Assembly (NCBI RefSeq): GCF_003337235.1
Contig: NZ_QPJC01000002.1
Coordinates: 558,001-622,000 of the forward strand
Direction of reading: 5' to 3'
Source: Halopolyspora algeriensis
GTDB lineage: Bacteria > Actinomycetota > Actinomycetes > Mycobacteriales > Pseudonocardiaceae
Length of the DNA: 64,000 nt
The position numbers were made by a program, and so were the translations under genes. Under the pieces are notes generated by a model, which saw only the letters and a program-made list of their open reading frames with translations, searched no databases and was not told the DNA's origin. Below are positions 16,626-25,586 of the stretch, piece by piece. The first letter of the stretch is position 1. The number at the start of each line of letters is the position of its first letter.

Positions 16626-17948
16626 TCAGTCCCCCTCACGGACGGCGGCAAGTGCCGCCGCCAGCAGGGGACCGACCTCGCCCAGCCGCTCGTGCACCCC
16701 GTCGCGAGCCACCACTCGGCCGTTGACCACCGTGGTGTGCACATCGGCGGCGGTGGCCGCCATCGGCACCTGTTCCGGCAGGCACCCCGCGGTGGTGGCG
16801 GTGTCGGTACGCACCGCGACCAGATCGGCCGGGGCCCCGACCTCGATCCGGCCGGCCCCCGGCCAGCCGAGGGAGGCGTGGCCGTGCTCGCCGAGCGATG
16901 CCACGAGCTCGGCCGGGCGGAACCGCCCGCGCTGCCCGGTACGCAATCGTTCCCCGGCCTCCAGGCCGCGCGCTTCCAGCAATGGATCGACCACCGCGTG
17001 CTGATCGCTGCCCAGGCAGATCGGCGAGCCGGCATCGGCCAGCTCCCGGGCGGGCCCGATCCCGTCGGCCAGATCGGCCTCGGTGGTCGGGCAGAAGCAG
17101 GACGCCGTCCGCGACGAGCCCAGCAGCGCGATATCCCCGTCCTGCAGGTGGGTGGCGTGCACCGCGGTGGTTCGCGGCCCGAGGACTCCGGCGTCGTGCA
17201 GCACCTCGGTCGGGCTCGCCCCGTATGTCCGGGCACAGGCCTCGTTCTCGGCGGGCTGTTCGGACAGGTGCACGTGCAGCGGGCGGTCCGTCCCGGCTCC
17301 GGCCACCACATCGGCCAACCGCTCCCGCGGCACCGCGCGCACCGAGTGCACCGCGGCGCCGATCCGGGTGTCGGCGTCGGCGTCCATGTCGTGCAGGCGC
17401 CGGGCCCACTCTTCGACGCCGCCGTCTCCGAAACGCCGTTGCGGTCCACTCAGCGGCTGTCCGATATCGCCGGTCAGGTAGCACGTATCCAGCAGAGTCA
17501 GCCGGATACCGGCCTGCCGGGCGGCCTCCTGCAGGGCCTGCCCCATGATGTTGGGCTCGGCGTAGCAGCGACCGTCCCGGTCGTGGTGCACGTAGTGGAA
17601 CTCGCCGACACACGAGATCCCGGCCACCGCCATCTCGGCGTAGACCGCACGAGCCAGGGCCAAGTAATTGTCCGGGTCCAGCCGCTCGGCCAGGTCGTAC
17701 ATCTCGCTGCGCCACGTCCAGAACGTGCCACCTGCGTCGTGCGTGCGGCCCCGCAACCCGCGGTGGAACGCATGCGAATGGGCGTTGGCGAATCCGGGCA
17801 GCACCAGACCAGCCAGCCGCTCGGCTTCCGCCGGGGCTCGCACTCCCGGCCGCAGCTCGGCGATACGTCCGTCGGGCGCCACACCGACCAGCACCGACTC
17901 GGCCGTTCCGGCGGGCAGCCAGGCCCGCTCACACCAGAACCACTCCAT
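16626..17948 (-). CDS. hutF: formimidoylglutamate deiminase (HutF-type amidohydrolase)
   Basis: This 440-aa metal-dependent amidohydrolase of the ATZ/TRZ group converts N-formimidoyl-glutamate to N-formyl-glutamate plus ammonia in one form of histidine degradation. The metal and active-site motifs are visible: NAHSHAFHRGLRG near the N-terminus, HVHLSEQ, HATHL and GSDQHAVVD. The HutF-specific segments CVGEFHYVHH and LTLLDTCYL are also there. The start is ATG 17948 with GGAGGCGAG just upstream; an earlier start adds 11 basic residues. No hutU, hutH or hutI is present here, so it acts with genes elsewhere. It ends 7 nt from repeat copy 1. Confidence 0.9.
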   Translation of the reverse strand: MEWFWCERAWLPAGTAESVLVGVAPDGRIAELRPGVRAPAEAERLAGLVLPGFANAHSHAFHRGLRGRTHDAGGTFWTWRSEMYDLAERLDPDNYLALARAVYAEMAVAGISCVGEFHYVHHDRDGRCYAEPNIMGQALQEAARQAGIRLTLLDTCYLTGDIGQPLSGPQRRFGDGGVEEWARRLHDMDADADTRIGAAVHSVRAVPRERLADVVAGAGTDRPLHVHLSEQPAENEACARTYGASPTEVLHDAGVLGPRTTAVHATHLQDGDIALLGSSRTASCFCPTTEADLADGIGPARELADAGSPICLGSDQHAVVDPLLEARGLEAGERLRTGQRGRFRPAELVASLGEHGHASLGWPGAGRIEVGAPADLVAVRTDTATTAGCLPEQVPMAATAADVHTTVVNGRVVARDGVHERLGEVGPLLAAALAAVREGD

Positions 17949-18106
17949 TCTCGCTCGCCTCCGGCTCCGTCCTGCAGTCACCGCCGTCCAGCAAACCCCG
18001 TTCGGCGGCCTCGGCGCTGCCCGGAGCGGTCACGGAGTGTCTGAAATGGCAGAGAACCGGCAGCGGCTCGTGCACCATCGCGCGCGGAAAGACGGCCGGG
18101 TCGGCC

Positions 18107-19654
18107 TCAGGCCGTGCCTGCGGTGGTCCGGTAGCGCTCCTTGAGCGGCCCCTTGACCAGTTTCCCGGTCGGTGTCCTCGGCAGCTCGTCGACGAAGTCG
18201 ACGCTGCGCGGCGCCTTGTAGTGGGCAATGCGTTCCCGCACGTACTCCAGCAGCGTGCGTTCCAGATCCGGGCCCGGCTGCTCTCCGGGAGCGGCCTGCA
18301 CGACGGCTTTGACCGACTCGCCCATCTCCGCGTCCGGCACCCCGATCACGGCGACGTCCACAATGGCCGGGTGCAGGGCGAGCGCGTCCTCGACCTCTTG
18401 GGGGTAGATGTTCACACCCCCCGAGATGATCATGAAAGCCTTGCGGTCGGTGAGGAAGAGGTCGCCCTCGGCGTCGACGTAGCCGATATCGCCCACGGTG
18501 GCGCAGTGCGGCCGGTGCGGGTGCATCGCTTCCCGCGTCTTCTCCGGGGCATCCAGGTACTCGAACTCCAGGTCCTCGCGTTCGAAGTAGACCGTGCCGA
18601 CCTCACCGGCAGGCAGTTCCTCCCCGTTCTCGTCGCAGATCCGCAGCGTTCCCAGTACGGCCTTGCCCACCGAACCGGGCTTGGCCAGCCACTGGTGCGA
18701 GTCGATGAGCGTCATGCCCGCGCCTTCGGTGGAGGCGTAGTACTCGTACAGGATGGGACCCCACCAGTCGATCATCGCGCGCTTGACGTCCATCGGGCAG
18801 GGCGCGGCGGCATGCACGGCGAGCCGGTGGCTGGACAGGTCGTAGCGGGAACGCGTCTCCGCAGGCAGTTTGAGCATCCGCACGAACATCGTCGGCACCC
18901 ACTGGCTGTGCGTGACGCCGTAGCGTTCGATGGCCCGCAGGGCCCCTTCCGGATCGAAGCGCTCCATCATCACGACCGTGCCGCCCAGTGCCTGCGTCGA
19001 GGCGGCGTAGCGCAGCGGTGCCGCGTGATACACCGGCGCGGGGGAGAGATACACCGTGTCCGGACCGAATCCGTACACCTTCTCGAGCAACTCGACGAGC
19101 ACGTCACCGGGTTCGTCGACCCGGCGCTCCGGGAGTGCGGGCTTGATGCCCTTGGGGCGCCCCGTGGTGCCGGAGGAGTACAGCAGGTCGATTCCGCGGG
19201 GCTGGTCGGCGGGTGGTTCGGTCGCAGCGTCCGCGAGAGCCGACTCGTAGTCGTCGAATCCCTCCACCCGCCCGCCATAGGCCAGTCGCGTGTGCACACC
19301 GGGGATCTCCGCGCGCAACTCCCGGGCCACATCGGACAGCGTCGCCGAGGTCACCAGCGCGGCGGCTCCGGAGTCATTGAGAATGTAGGAGATCTCGGGG
19401 GCCGTGAGGTGATTGTTGACGGCCGTGAGGTACATGCCCGAACGCACCGCCGCCCAGTACACCTCGTAGGCGTACATCGAGTTGTCGGTCAGCAGTGCGA
19501 CCACGTCGCCCCGGCCCAGCCCGGCCTCGCGGAACACGTGGGCCAGCCGGATGGAGCGTTCCTCGAGCTCGCCGTAGGTCAGACGTTGCCCGGACTCCGC
19601 CATGATCACAGCCGGGCGTTGGGGGTCCGTCGCGGCGTGGGCACCTGGATACAT
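18107..19654 (-). CDS. acyl-CoA synthetase (AMP-forming, FadD-like)
   Basis: This 515-aa adenylate-forming enzyme activates a carboxylic acid through an acyl-AMP to the CoA thioester. The P-loop-like motif LLYSSGTTGRPKGIK, the A5 motif YEYYASTEGAG, the hinge/A8 region (TDRKAFMIISGGVNIYPQEV) and the C-terminal catalytic lysine segment (RTPTGKLVKG) are all visible. The acyl substrate cannot be deduced. GAGGAGG lies upstream of ATG 19654. It is divergent from the TetR gene at 19778 across 123 bp, so that regulator probably controls it. With the second ligase at 20545 it forms a fatty- or aromatic-acid activation locus. Confidence 0.92.
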   Translation of the reverse strand: MYPGAHAATDPQRPAVIMAESGQRLTYGELEERSIRLAHVFREAGLGRGDVVALLTDNSMYAYEVYWAAVRSGMYLTAVNNHLTAPEISYILNDSGAAALVTSATLSDVARELRAEIPGVHTRLAYGGRVEGFDDYESALADAATEPPADQPRGIDLLYSSGTTGRPKGIKPALPERRVDEPGDVLVELLEKVYGFGPDTVYLSPAPVYHAAPLRYAASTQALGGTVVMMERFDPEGALRAIERYGVTHSQWVPTMFVRMLKLPAETRSRYDLSSHRLAVHAAAPCPMDVKRAMIDWWGPILYEYYASTEGAGMTLIDSHQWLAKPGSVGKAVLGTLRICDENGEELPAGEVGTVYFEREDLEFEYLDAPEKTREAMHPHRPHCATVGDIGYVDAEGDLFLTDRKAFMIISGGVNIYPQEVEDALALHPAIVDVAVIGVPDAEMGESVKAVVQAAPGEQPGPDLERTLLEYVRERIAHYKAPRSVDFVDELPRTPTGKLVKGPLKERYRTTAGTA

Positions 19655-19777
19655 GCGACTCCTCCTCGAACCTGCGCGAGAGAAACCGAGCCTCGCACCA
19701 CGGAATCAAAACGGTCAATGCCGACTGTTCGATTTCGCCGGTACGGACGTCGACATCCTCGGAGGTACGCTGATCCG

Positions 19778-20407
19778 GTGGCCATGCCCGAACCGACTCC
19801 GTCCCGCAGCCGCCAGGAACGCACCGCGGACAGTCGTGCCCTCATCCTCGACGCGGCCGTGGACTGCCTGATCGAGTACGGCTACGCCGGGGCTTCCACC
19901 GTGGCCATCCAGGACAAGGCCGGGATCTCCCGCGGGCGGCTGCTGCACCACTTCCCCTCCCGGGACGAGCTGCTGGTCGCCGCGGCACAGCACCTGGCCA
20001 GCACTCGGCTCGCCCAGCTCGAGGAGCGCGCGGCACGGCTGCTGACCCACGAGCCCGAGGGGCGCCAGCGGGTCGATCGCTGCGTCGAACTGCTCTGGGC
20101 CACGTTCCAGGAACCCCACTTCTGGGCGGCCATGGAGCTGTGGAACGCCGCACGGACCAACCCCGCGCTGAGTGCCGTGCTGCGCCCGGAGGAGCGCAAT
20201 CTGCGCACCGCCATCCGCGCGGTCACCGACCGCATCTGGGGTCCGGCGGTGACCGCCCACCCCCGTTACGGCGAACTGCGCGAGCTGCTGTTCACCAGCA
20301 TGCGCGGGGCGGCCATGCCCTACGCGTTCGAAGACCGCCCCGCCGCCACCGACCCTCATCTGGACCTCTGGAAAACCACTGCCCACCGGCTGCTGTTCGA
20401 CGAGTGA
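19778..20407 (+). CDS. TetR-family transcriptional regulator
   Basis: This 209-aa protein has an N-terminal TetR helix-turn-helix (residues about 20-65: LILDAAVDCLIEYGYAGAS, then GISRGRLLHHFPSRDELL) and an all-helical ligand domain. It lies between two acyl-CoA ligase genes, divergent from the first and upstream of the second, which fits control of acyl-chain catabolism by an acyl-CoA or acid ligand. GTG 19778 (or ATG 19784) is used as start; GGAGG is about 12 nt upstream, a loose spacing. The N-terminal residues before the HTH are not conserved enough to settle the start. Confidence 0.9.
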   Translation: MAMPEPTPSRSRQERTADSRALILDAAVDCLIEYGYAGASTVAIQDKAGISRGRLLHHFPSRDELLVAAAQHLASTRLAQLEERAARLLTHEPEGRQRVDRCVELLWATFQEPHFWAAMELWNAARTNPALSAVLRPEERNLRTAIRAVTDRIWGPAVTAHPRYGELRELLFTSMRGAAMPYAFEDRPAATDPHLDLWKTTAHRLLFDE

Positions 20408-20460
20408 CCGCGAGCGCGGAATTCCTCTCCGGCAGGCGCGACTCCCGACAGCGGTCAGAC

Positions 20461-20489
20461 TTGACCAGAAGCCCCGCTGGAATCAGTAT
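20461..20489 (+). promoter_or_regulatory. candidate housekeeping-sigma promoter of the second acyl-CoA ligase
   Basis: TTGACC (20461-20466) and CAGTAT (20484-20489) are separated by exactly 17 nt, close to the HrdB/SigA consensus TTGACA-N17-TATAAT. They lie about 55 bp upstream of the ATG at 20545, in the gap after the TetR gene. This would give the ligase its own promoter. Confidence 0.5.
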
Positions 20490-20544
20490 GACCTGAGTCA
20501 CTTTCATCTGTCTGCGCGCTGTGCCGTTGAAGCGAGGGAAGCCG

Positions 20545-22137
20545 ATGCACGCCACCGAGCACGCCATGTCCGGATGCGGTATGACCATCAGCGATCAGCT
20601 CGCCAGGCACGCGCGCACGATCCCGGACGAGGTGGCTCTGCGTTTCCAGCACATCAGCCGCACCTATCGGGACCTGGACGAGCGGGTGACCCGGCTGGCC
20701 AACGCGCTGCGCCTGCGCGGTGTCGAGCCCGGGCAGCGCATCGCCGTCATGGGGTTCAACGGCCTGGAGGTCGTGGAGTCCTACCTGGCCTCCGCGCGGC
20801 TCGGGGCGATCTGCGTGCCGGTCAACTTCCGGTTCGTCGCCGATGAGGTCGCCTACGCGCTCGACGACAGCGGTGCGGTCGCCGCGGTGGTCGACAGCGC
20901 GATGGCCGAGACCATGGCCAAGGCACGCGCGCAGGTTTCGGCCGTGGAGACCTGCCTGGTCCTCGGGGAGGATCCGCGTGCGGCCGGTCCCGGTGCGGAA
21001 AGTTACGAGCGGGTACTGCGCGATGCCTCCACCGAGCACGTCGAGATCGCCGTCGACGAGCGCGGCCCGGCATTCATCATGTACACCTCCGGCACCACCG
21101 GTCGCCCCAAGGGAGCGGTACTCACCCACCACAACCTGCTGATGCACGCGTTCAGCTCGATGGCCCATCTGGGCACGGCCGCCGACGACCGGGTCTGGAT
21201 GGCGGCCGCTCCCCTGTTCCACATCGCCGGGCTGTCGGGCATGCTGCCCACTCTGCTGCTCGGTGGCCGTACGGTCGTCATGCCCTCCGGCCGGTTCGAT
21301 CCCGCCGAGACCGTCGACCTGCTCGAACGCGAGCGAGTCTCCTCGGTGTTCTTCGTCCCGGCCCAGTGGCAGGCGATCTGCAGCGTGCCGGACATCGCCG
21401 AGCGCGACCTGTCGGCGCTGCGCCGGATCTCCTGGGGAGCCGCACCCGCCTCGACCACGTTGCTGCGCACCATGATCGACACCTTTCCCCAGGCCGAGGT
21501 GATCACCTCGTTCGGACAGACCGAGTGCAGCCCGGTCACGACCACGCTGCGCGGTGAGGACGCGATCCGCAAGATCGGCTCCATCGGCACCCCCATGCTC
21601 AACGTCGAGGTGCGCGTCGTCGACGACGACATGAACGACGTGTCTCGCGGCGAGGTCGGCGAGATCGTCTACCGCGGCCCCACCGTCATGAAGGAGTACT
21701 GGAACAAGCCCGCCGAGACCGCCGAGGTGTTCGCCGGCGGCTGGTTCCACTCCGGTGATCTGGTGCGCCAGGATTCCGACGGCTACTTCTACGTCGTCGA
21801 CCGCAAGAAGGACATGATCATCTCCGGCGGCGAGAACATCTACTGCGCCGAGGTGGAGGATGTCCTCGCCGGGCACCCCAAGGTCGGTGACGTGGCCCTG
21901 ATCGGTGTGCCGAGCGAGCGCTGGGGAGAGACCCCACTGGCGGTCATCGCTGCGCACGACCCCTCCGACCCGCCCGGCGCCGGCGAGATCGACGCCTGGT
22001 GCCGGCAGCACCTGGCCGGGTACAAGCGTCCACGGCAGGTGGCGCTCGTCCCGGAACTGCCCCGCAACCCCAGCGGCAAAGTCCTCAAGACCGAGCTGCG
22101 CTCCGAGCACGCTGCGGGGAACCTACCCGTGGAGTAG
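20545..22137 (+). CDS. acyl-CoA synthetase (AMP-forming, long-chain FadD-like)
   Basis: This 530-aa adenylate-forming ligase is of the fatty acid or aromatic acid type. The nucleotide motif FIMYTSGTTGRPKGAVLTHH, the A5 motif ITSFGQTECSP, the GWFHSGDLVRQDSDGYFYVV region and the hinge VDRKKDMIISGGENIYCAEV are canonical. The catalytic lysine is in NPSGKVLK near the C-terminus. ATG 20545 has GAGGGA 7 nt upstream; GTG 20521 is an alternative. A clear promoter lies at 20461-20489. It is convergent with the permease gene that follows. The sequence resembles FadD3/FadD5-like enzymes but the substrate is not determined. Confidence 0.92.
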   Translation: MHATEHAMSGCGMTISDQLARHARTIPDEVALRFQHISRTYRDLDERVTRLANALRLRGVEPGQRIAVMGFNGLEVVESYLASARLGAICVPVNFRFVADEVAYALDDSGAVAAVVDSAMAETMAKARAQVSAVETCLVLGEDPRAAGPGAESYERVLRDASTEHVEIAVDERGPAFIMYTSGTTGRPKGAVLTHHNLLMHAFSSMAHLGTAADDRVWMAAAPLFHIAGLSGMLPTLLLGGRTVVMPSGRFDPAETVDLLERERVSSVFFVPAQWQAICSVPDIAERDLSALRRISWGAAPASTTLLRTMIDTFPQAEVITSFGQTECSPVTTTLRGEDAIRKIGSIGTPMLNVEVRVVDDDMNDVSRGEVGEIVYRGPTVMKEYWNKPAETAEVFAGGWFHSGDLVRQDSDGYFYVVDRKKDMIISGGENIYCAEVEDVLAGHPKVGDVALIGVPSERWGETPLAVIAAHDPSDPPGAGEIDAWCRQHLAGYKRPRQVALVPELPRNPSGKVLKTELRSEHAAGNLPVE

Positions 22138-22240
22138 ACGATGTCCCGCGTCACGTTTGTGGCTCGGTTCGAGATCGGGAGAAACCGTGGGAGTCGGGCC
22201 GGCCGACGTAGCCGGTCAGGCCCACGGTGATCGAGCATGG

Positions 22241-23530
22241 TCACTCGTCGCGGGGCGTGTGCGGCTGGTGACGATGCCGCAGCGACGTGGTCAGAGCACG
22301 CCCGCCCAAGCCGACCAGCAGAACTGCGGTGCCGGCGAGCACGCCGGCCAGGGGCAGGGTCGCGGCCAACAGCAGGCAGCCGGCAAGGCCGAGCACGGTC
22401 AGCGGGCGCAGCCACCGGCGCCGACGGCCGGGCAGCGTGAACGCCGAGGCATTGGCCAGAGCGTAGTAGATCAGCACGGCGAAGCTGGAGAATCCGATCG
22501 CACCGCGCACGTCGGCGATCAGCACGATGACCAGCACCAAGGCACCGAGTGCGAGTTCGGCACGGTGGGGCACTCGGTGGCGCGGATGGATGGCGGCCAG
22601 CCAGCCGGGAAGTTCGCGGTCACGGGCCATGGCCAGGCTGGTGCGCCCGATGCCGGCCATCAATGACAGCAACACCCCGGCCGAGGCCACCGCCCCGCCG
22701 ATACGCACGAGCACCGCGAGCCCGTCGAGGCTGCCTGCGCGGACGGCAGCGGCCAGCGGCGCGGTGGCCTCGGCCAGTGTCCGGGGCCCGACGGCCAGCA
22801 GCGCGGCCAGCCCCACGAGCGCGTAGACCGCCACGACCACGAACAGGGCCAGCGGGATCGCCCGGGGGATGGTGCGTTCCGGGTCGCGGACTTCCTCGCC
22901 GAGAGTGGCGATGCGGGCGTAGCCGGCGAAGGCGAAGAACAGCAATCCGGCCGCCTGGGTGATGCCCAGGATGCCATTCGGGACCCAACCGGTGAGGTTG
23001 GCCGGGCTGGCTTGCCCGCCGCCGAGGCCGGCGGCGACCACTCCGGCCAGGGTCAACAGCGTCAGCGCGACCAGCACGCGGGTGACCCGCGCGGTCTTGC
23101 CCACCCCCAGGTAGTTCACCCCGGTCAGCACCACGACCGCCGCGACGGCGATCGGCACGGGATGGGCAGGCCAAGCGTAGGCGCCGAGTGTGAGGGCCAT
23201 GGCCGCGCAGCTGGCGGTCTTGCCGACGACGAACCCCCATCCGGCCAGGAACCCCCACACCGGCCCGAGCCGGCGCCCGGCATAAACGTAGGTGCCGCCG
23301 GACTCGGGGTAACGTGCGGCCAGCTGGGCCGAGGCCGTGGCGTTGCAGTAGGCCACCACCGCCGCCAGGCCCAGCGCGATCAGCAGCCCGGATCCGGCCG
23401 CGGCCGCGGCGGGGCCGAACGCGGCGAACACCCCGGCGCCGAGCATCGACCCCAGCCCGAGTACCACGGCATCGAACACCCTCAACCGGCGCGCCAGCTG
23501 CGGGGACGACTCAACAGGTGTGGAGGGCAC
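22241..23530 (-). CDS. APC-family amino-acid permease
   Basis: This 429-aa membrane protein has about 12 predicted helices. The amino acid-polyamine-organocation signature is at the N-terminus (LGLGSMLGAGVFAAFGPA) and the helix-6-type segment AGLLFFAFAGYARIATLGEE follows further on, with RDPERTIPRAIPLAL after it. These residues form the substrate site in APC transporters. The length is slightly short for the family. GTG 23530 has a purine-rich GGAAGGA about 12 nt upstream. It lies at the end of a leftward run after the thioesterase and a small Cys-rich frame. The substrate is unknown. Confidence 0.9.
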   Translation of the reverse strand: MPSTPVESSPQLARRLRVFDAVVLGLGSMLGAGVFAAFGPAAAAAGSGLLIALGLAAVVAYCNATASAQLAARYPESGGTYVYAGRRLGPVWGFLAGWGFVVGKTASCAAMALTLGAYAWPAHPVPIAVAAVVVLTGVNYLGVGKTARVTRVLVALTLLTLAGVVAAGLGGGQASPANLTGWVPNGILGITQAAGLLFFAFAGYARIATLGEEVRDPERTIPRAIPLALFVVVAVYALVGLAALLAVGPRTLAEATAPLAAAVRAGSLDGLAVLVRIGGAVASAGVLLSLMAGIGRTSLAMARDRELPGWLAAIHPRHRVPHRAELALGALVLVIVLIADVRGAIGFSSFAVLIYYALANASAFTLPGRRRRWLRPLTVLGLAGCLLLAATLPLAGVLAGTAVLLVGLGGRALTTSLRHRHQPHTPRDE

Positions 23531-23596
23531 GATGGTGCTTGCTTCCTTCCCGCACGAACGGAATGGGCGGAAACCGCCGGAGAGGCCTCGGCGAGG

Positions 23597-23758
23597 TCAG
23601 GAGCAGAGGATATCGGGCTGCATGCCCGGGTACGGCGGGGTGGCCAGGCGTCGGCAGCCGCCACAGGCAGAAGACGCAGGGCCGACGCGGTACTGCCCCG
23701 CAGCCGGTGCGCCGGCCACGAGGTCTCCGGCCTCGCAGCAGCGGCAGTGACGACACAC
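23597..23758 (-). CDS. possible small Cys-rich protein (53 aa)
   Basis: A 53-aa frame starts at GTG 23758, 11 nt after the thioesterase stop. The product has cysteines in CRHCRCC at its start, CGGC in the middle and one near the C-terminus (PDILCS), a spacing reminiscent of zinc-ribbon proteins. There is no clear ribosome binding site, so it would depend on translational coupling. No family is recognised. It may be a chance open frame; the pairing of CxxC motifs is the main support. Confidence 0.3.
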   Translation of the reverse strand: MCRHCRCCEAGDLVAGAPAAGQYRVGPASSACGGCRRLATPPYPGMQPDILCS

Positions 23759-23769
23759 GTTCGGAACGA

Positions 23770-24477
23770 CTATTCGGCCGCCGTCCGTGGCGCCGACGGT
23801 TCCGCCGGGGAGTACTGCGCCTGCCCGAACAGGCGCCGGACCTGCTCTTCGGACGGCACGAGAAACGCTCCCTCGGCTTCGACCAGGACGGTGTCCGGTT
23901 CCTCGGCCGTGGTGATCGTGGCGGTCGGGGTGGACCTGCGGGTATCGGCATCGTCCTGCCCGCGCCATCCGGCGACGCGCAGCGGTGTCTGCAGGGGTAC
24001 CGGATTCCGGTACCGCACCGACAGGGTCACCGTCATTCCCGGCCGCCCCCCACTCGCGTGGGCGTGCCCGAGGATCTGGTCGAGCAGCAGCGCGCTGACC
24101 CCTCCGTGCGCGTAGCTGTGCGGTCCCTCGTGGATCAATCCCAGCGTGCAGCTGCCGATCGCACCGCCGTCGACCATCTCCACGTTCATCGGCGGGGCGA
24201 ACGGGTTTCCCCAGCCGATGGCCGGGTTGTACATGCGCCACCCCGCGCGCAGGTCGTCCACCGAGGGAACCGTCTGCCGGGATCTGCTCGCTTTCTCCAG
24301 CGGTGGCACCATGTCGCGGGCTTGCCGGGCGACCTGCAGCATGGTCTCCGCATCGACCTCGGTGGACACTGCGGCCTCGGTCAGCTCGCGCAGTGCCGTA
24401 CCCAACTCGCGCGCGGCTCGCCGACGCTCGTCGAGCCCGGTTCCGGGTTCGGACGATCCCGGCACGCTGTCACTCAC
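23770..24477 (-). CDS. PaaI-type hotdog-fold thioesterase
   Basis: This 235-aa protein has a hotdog thioesterase core in its second half. The segment GPHSYAHGGVSALLLDQILG is the HGG motif with the catalytic acidic residue of PaaI/YbgC-type enzymes, and the following strand TVTLSVRYRNPVPLQTPL fits the family. The N-terminal 80 residues are a helical extension. GTG 24477 is chosen because GGAGGGA lies 7 nt upstream; an upstream start would add 45 unlikely residues. It would hydrolyse acyl-CoA thioesters, fitting the neighbouring acyl-CoA ligases and the dehydrogenase at 24681. The chain specificity is unknown. Confidence 0.87.
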   Translation of the reverse strand: MSDSVPGSSEPGTGLDERRRAARELGTALRELTEAAVSTEVDAETMLQVARQARDMVPPLEKASRSRQTVPSVDDLRAGWRMYNPAIGWGNPFAPPMNVEMVDGGAIGSCTLGLIHEGPHSYAHGGVSALLLDQILGHAHASGGRPGMTVTLSVRYRNPVPLQTPLRVAGWRGQDDADTRRSTPTATITTAEEPDTVLVEAEGAFLVPSEEQVRRLFGQAQYSPAEPSAPRTAAE

Positions 24478-24680
24478 GCGATGTTCCCTCCGCCGCTGTC
24501 CCTGCGACCCGAAAACGGGACGCCTCAGTTTCGCCCGTCCCTCGGGAGCAGTCAAGACGGACTGTTCCCGAGGGCGTGAGGCCTTCGCCACGGACGGAGC
24601 CGTCCGGTGCACGAGCCCCGGAGTGCCGGTTCCGCCTGCCGGGATCGGTGACAGTCGATCCCGGCACGGTTACCCGGTGC

Positions 24681-25442
24681 TCACCGGGGGGCCATGCGGA
24701 TGGCGCCGTCGAGACGGATGGTTTCGCCGTTGAGCATGGGGTTTTCGACGATGTGGGCGGCCAGGTCGGCGTATTCCTCGGGTTTGCCCAGCCGCTGCGG
24801 GTGCGGCACCTGCTCGCCCAGCGACCGGGTGGCCTCCTCGCCGAGCCCTTCGAACAGCGGAGTGTGGAACAGCCCCGGGGCGATGGTGTTGACCCGCACC
24901 TGCTTGCTCGACAGGTCCCGGGCGATCGGCAGGGTCATGCCCACGATGCCGCCCTTGGACGCCGAGTAGGCCGCCTGGCCGATCTGGCCGTCGTAGGCGG
25001 CCACCGAGGCGGTGTTGACGATGACCCCGCGTTCCTCGCCGACCGGGTCCTGGGCACAGATACGCTCGGCGGCCAACCGGATCACGTTGAACGTGCCCAC
25101 CAGATTGATCTGGATGACCTTGGTGAACTCCGCCAGCGGAAACGCCCCGGACTTGCCGACCGTTTTGATCGCGTTGCCGATACCGGCACAGTTGACCGCC
25201 ACCCGCAGCGTGCCCAGCCGCTCGGCCTCGTCGAGCGCGGCGGCCACCTGCTGCTCGTCGGTGACATCGGCACCGACGAAGACCGCCTTCTCCCCCAGGC
25301 TCTCGGCCACCGCCTTGCCGTCCGAGGACGGCAGATCGACGATGACCACCCTGCCCCCGGCCGAGACCAGCCGCTTGACCGTGGCCAACCCCAACCCCGA
25401 GGCGCCCCCGGTCACCACCGCAACACTGCCCTCGATCCGCAT
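24681..25442 (-). CDS. SDR oxidoreductase (3-hydroxyacyl-CoA dehydrogenase type)
   Basis: This 253-aa classical short-chain dehydrogenase has the cofactor motif [13 protein letters not shown] near the N-terminus, a NAGIG-equivalent NCAGIG, the catalytic serine in [11 protein letters not shown] and the YSASK motif with Tyr/Lys. The long insertion and the segment [13 protein letters not shown] closely resemble type II 3-hydroxyacyl-CoA dehydrogenases (HSD17B10-like). Start ATG 25442 has AAGGAG upstream. It follows the P450 gene on the same strand, an order similar to the mycobacterial cyp136 locus (SDR, TetR, P450), so a lipid or sterol-related alcohol is a plausible substrate. Confidence 0.92.
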   Translation of the reverse strand: MRIEGSVAVVTGGASGLGLATVKRLVSAGGRVVIVDLPSSDGKAVAESLGEKAVFVGADVTDEQQVAAALDEAERLGTLRVAVNCAGIGNAIKTVGKSGAFPLAEFTKVIQINLVGTFNVIRLAAERICAQDPVGEERGVIVNTASVAAYDGQIGQAAYSASKGGIVGMTLPIARDLSSKQVRVNTIAPGLFHTPLFEGLGEEATRSLGEQVPHPQRLGKPEEYADLAAHIVENPMLNGETIRLDGAIRMAPR

Positions 25443-25586
25443 GCATGCTCCTTCCCACGTGCCGGTGGGCACGGCCGCGCCCACCGGAAGTACCCGGTTG
25501 ATACAGCGTCACTCATCGCTCGACAAGTGCGCTTGACGCTAAGGTTCCGGACCGGTGCCGTCAACGCATCTGCGCCTCCGCCGCCG

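Noticed and set aside
17929-18078. 49-aa frame overlapping the start of hutF
   Set aside because: It overlaps the hutF ribosome binding site and start, with no conserved features.
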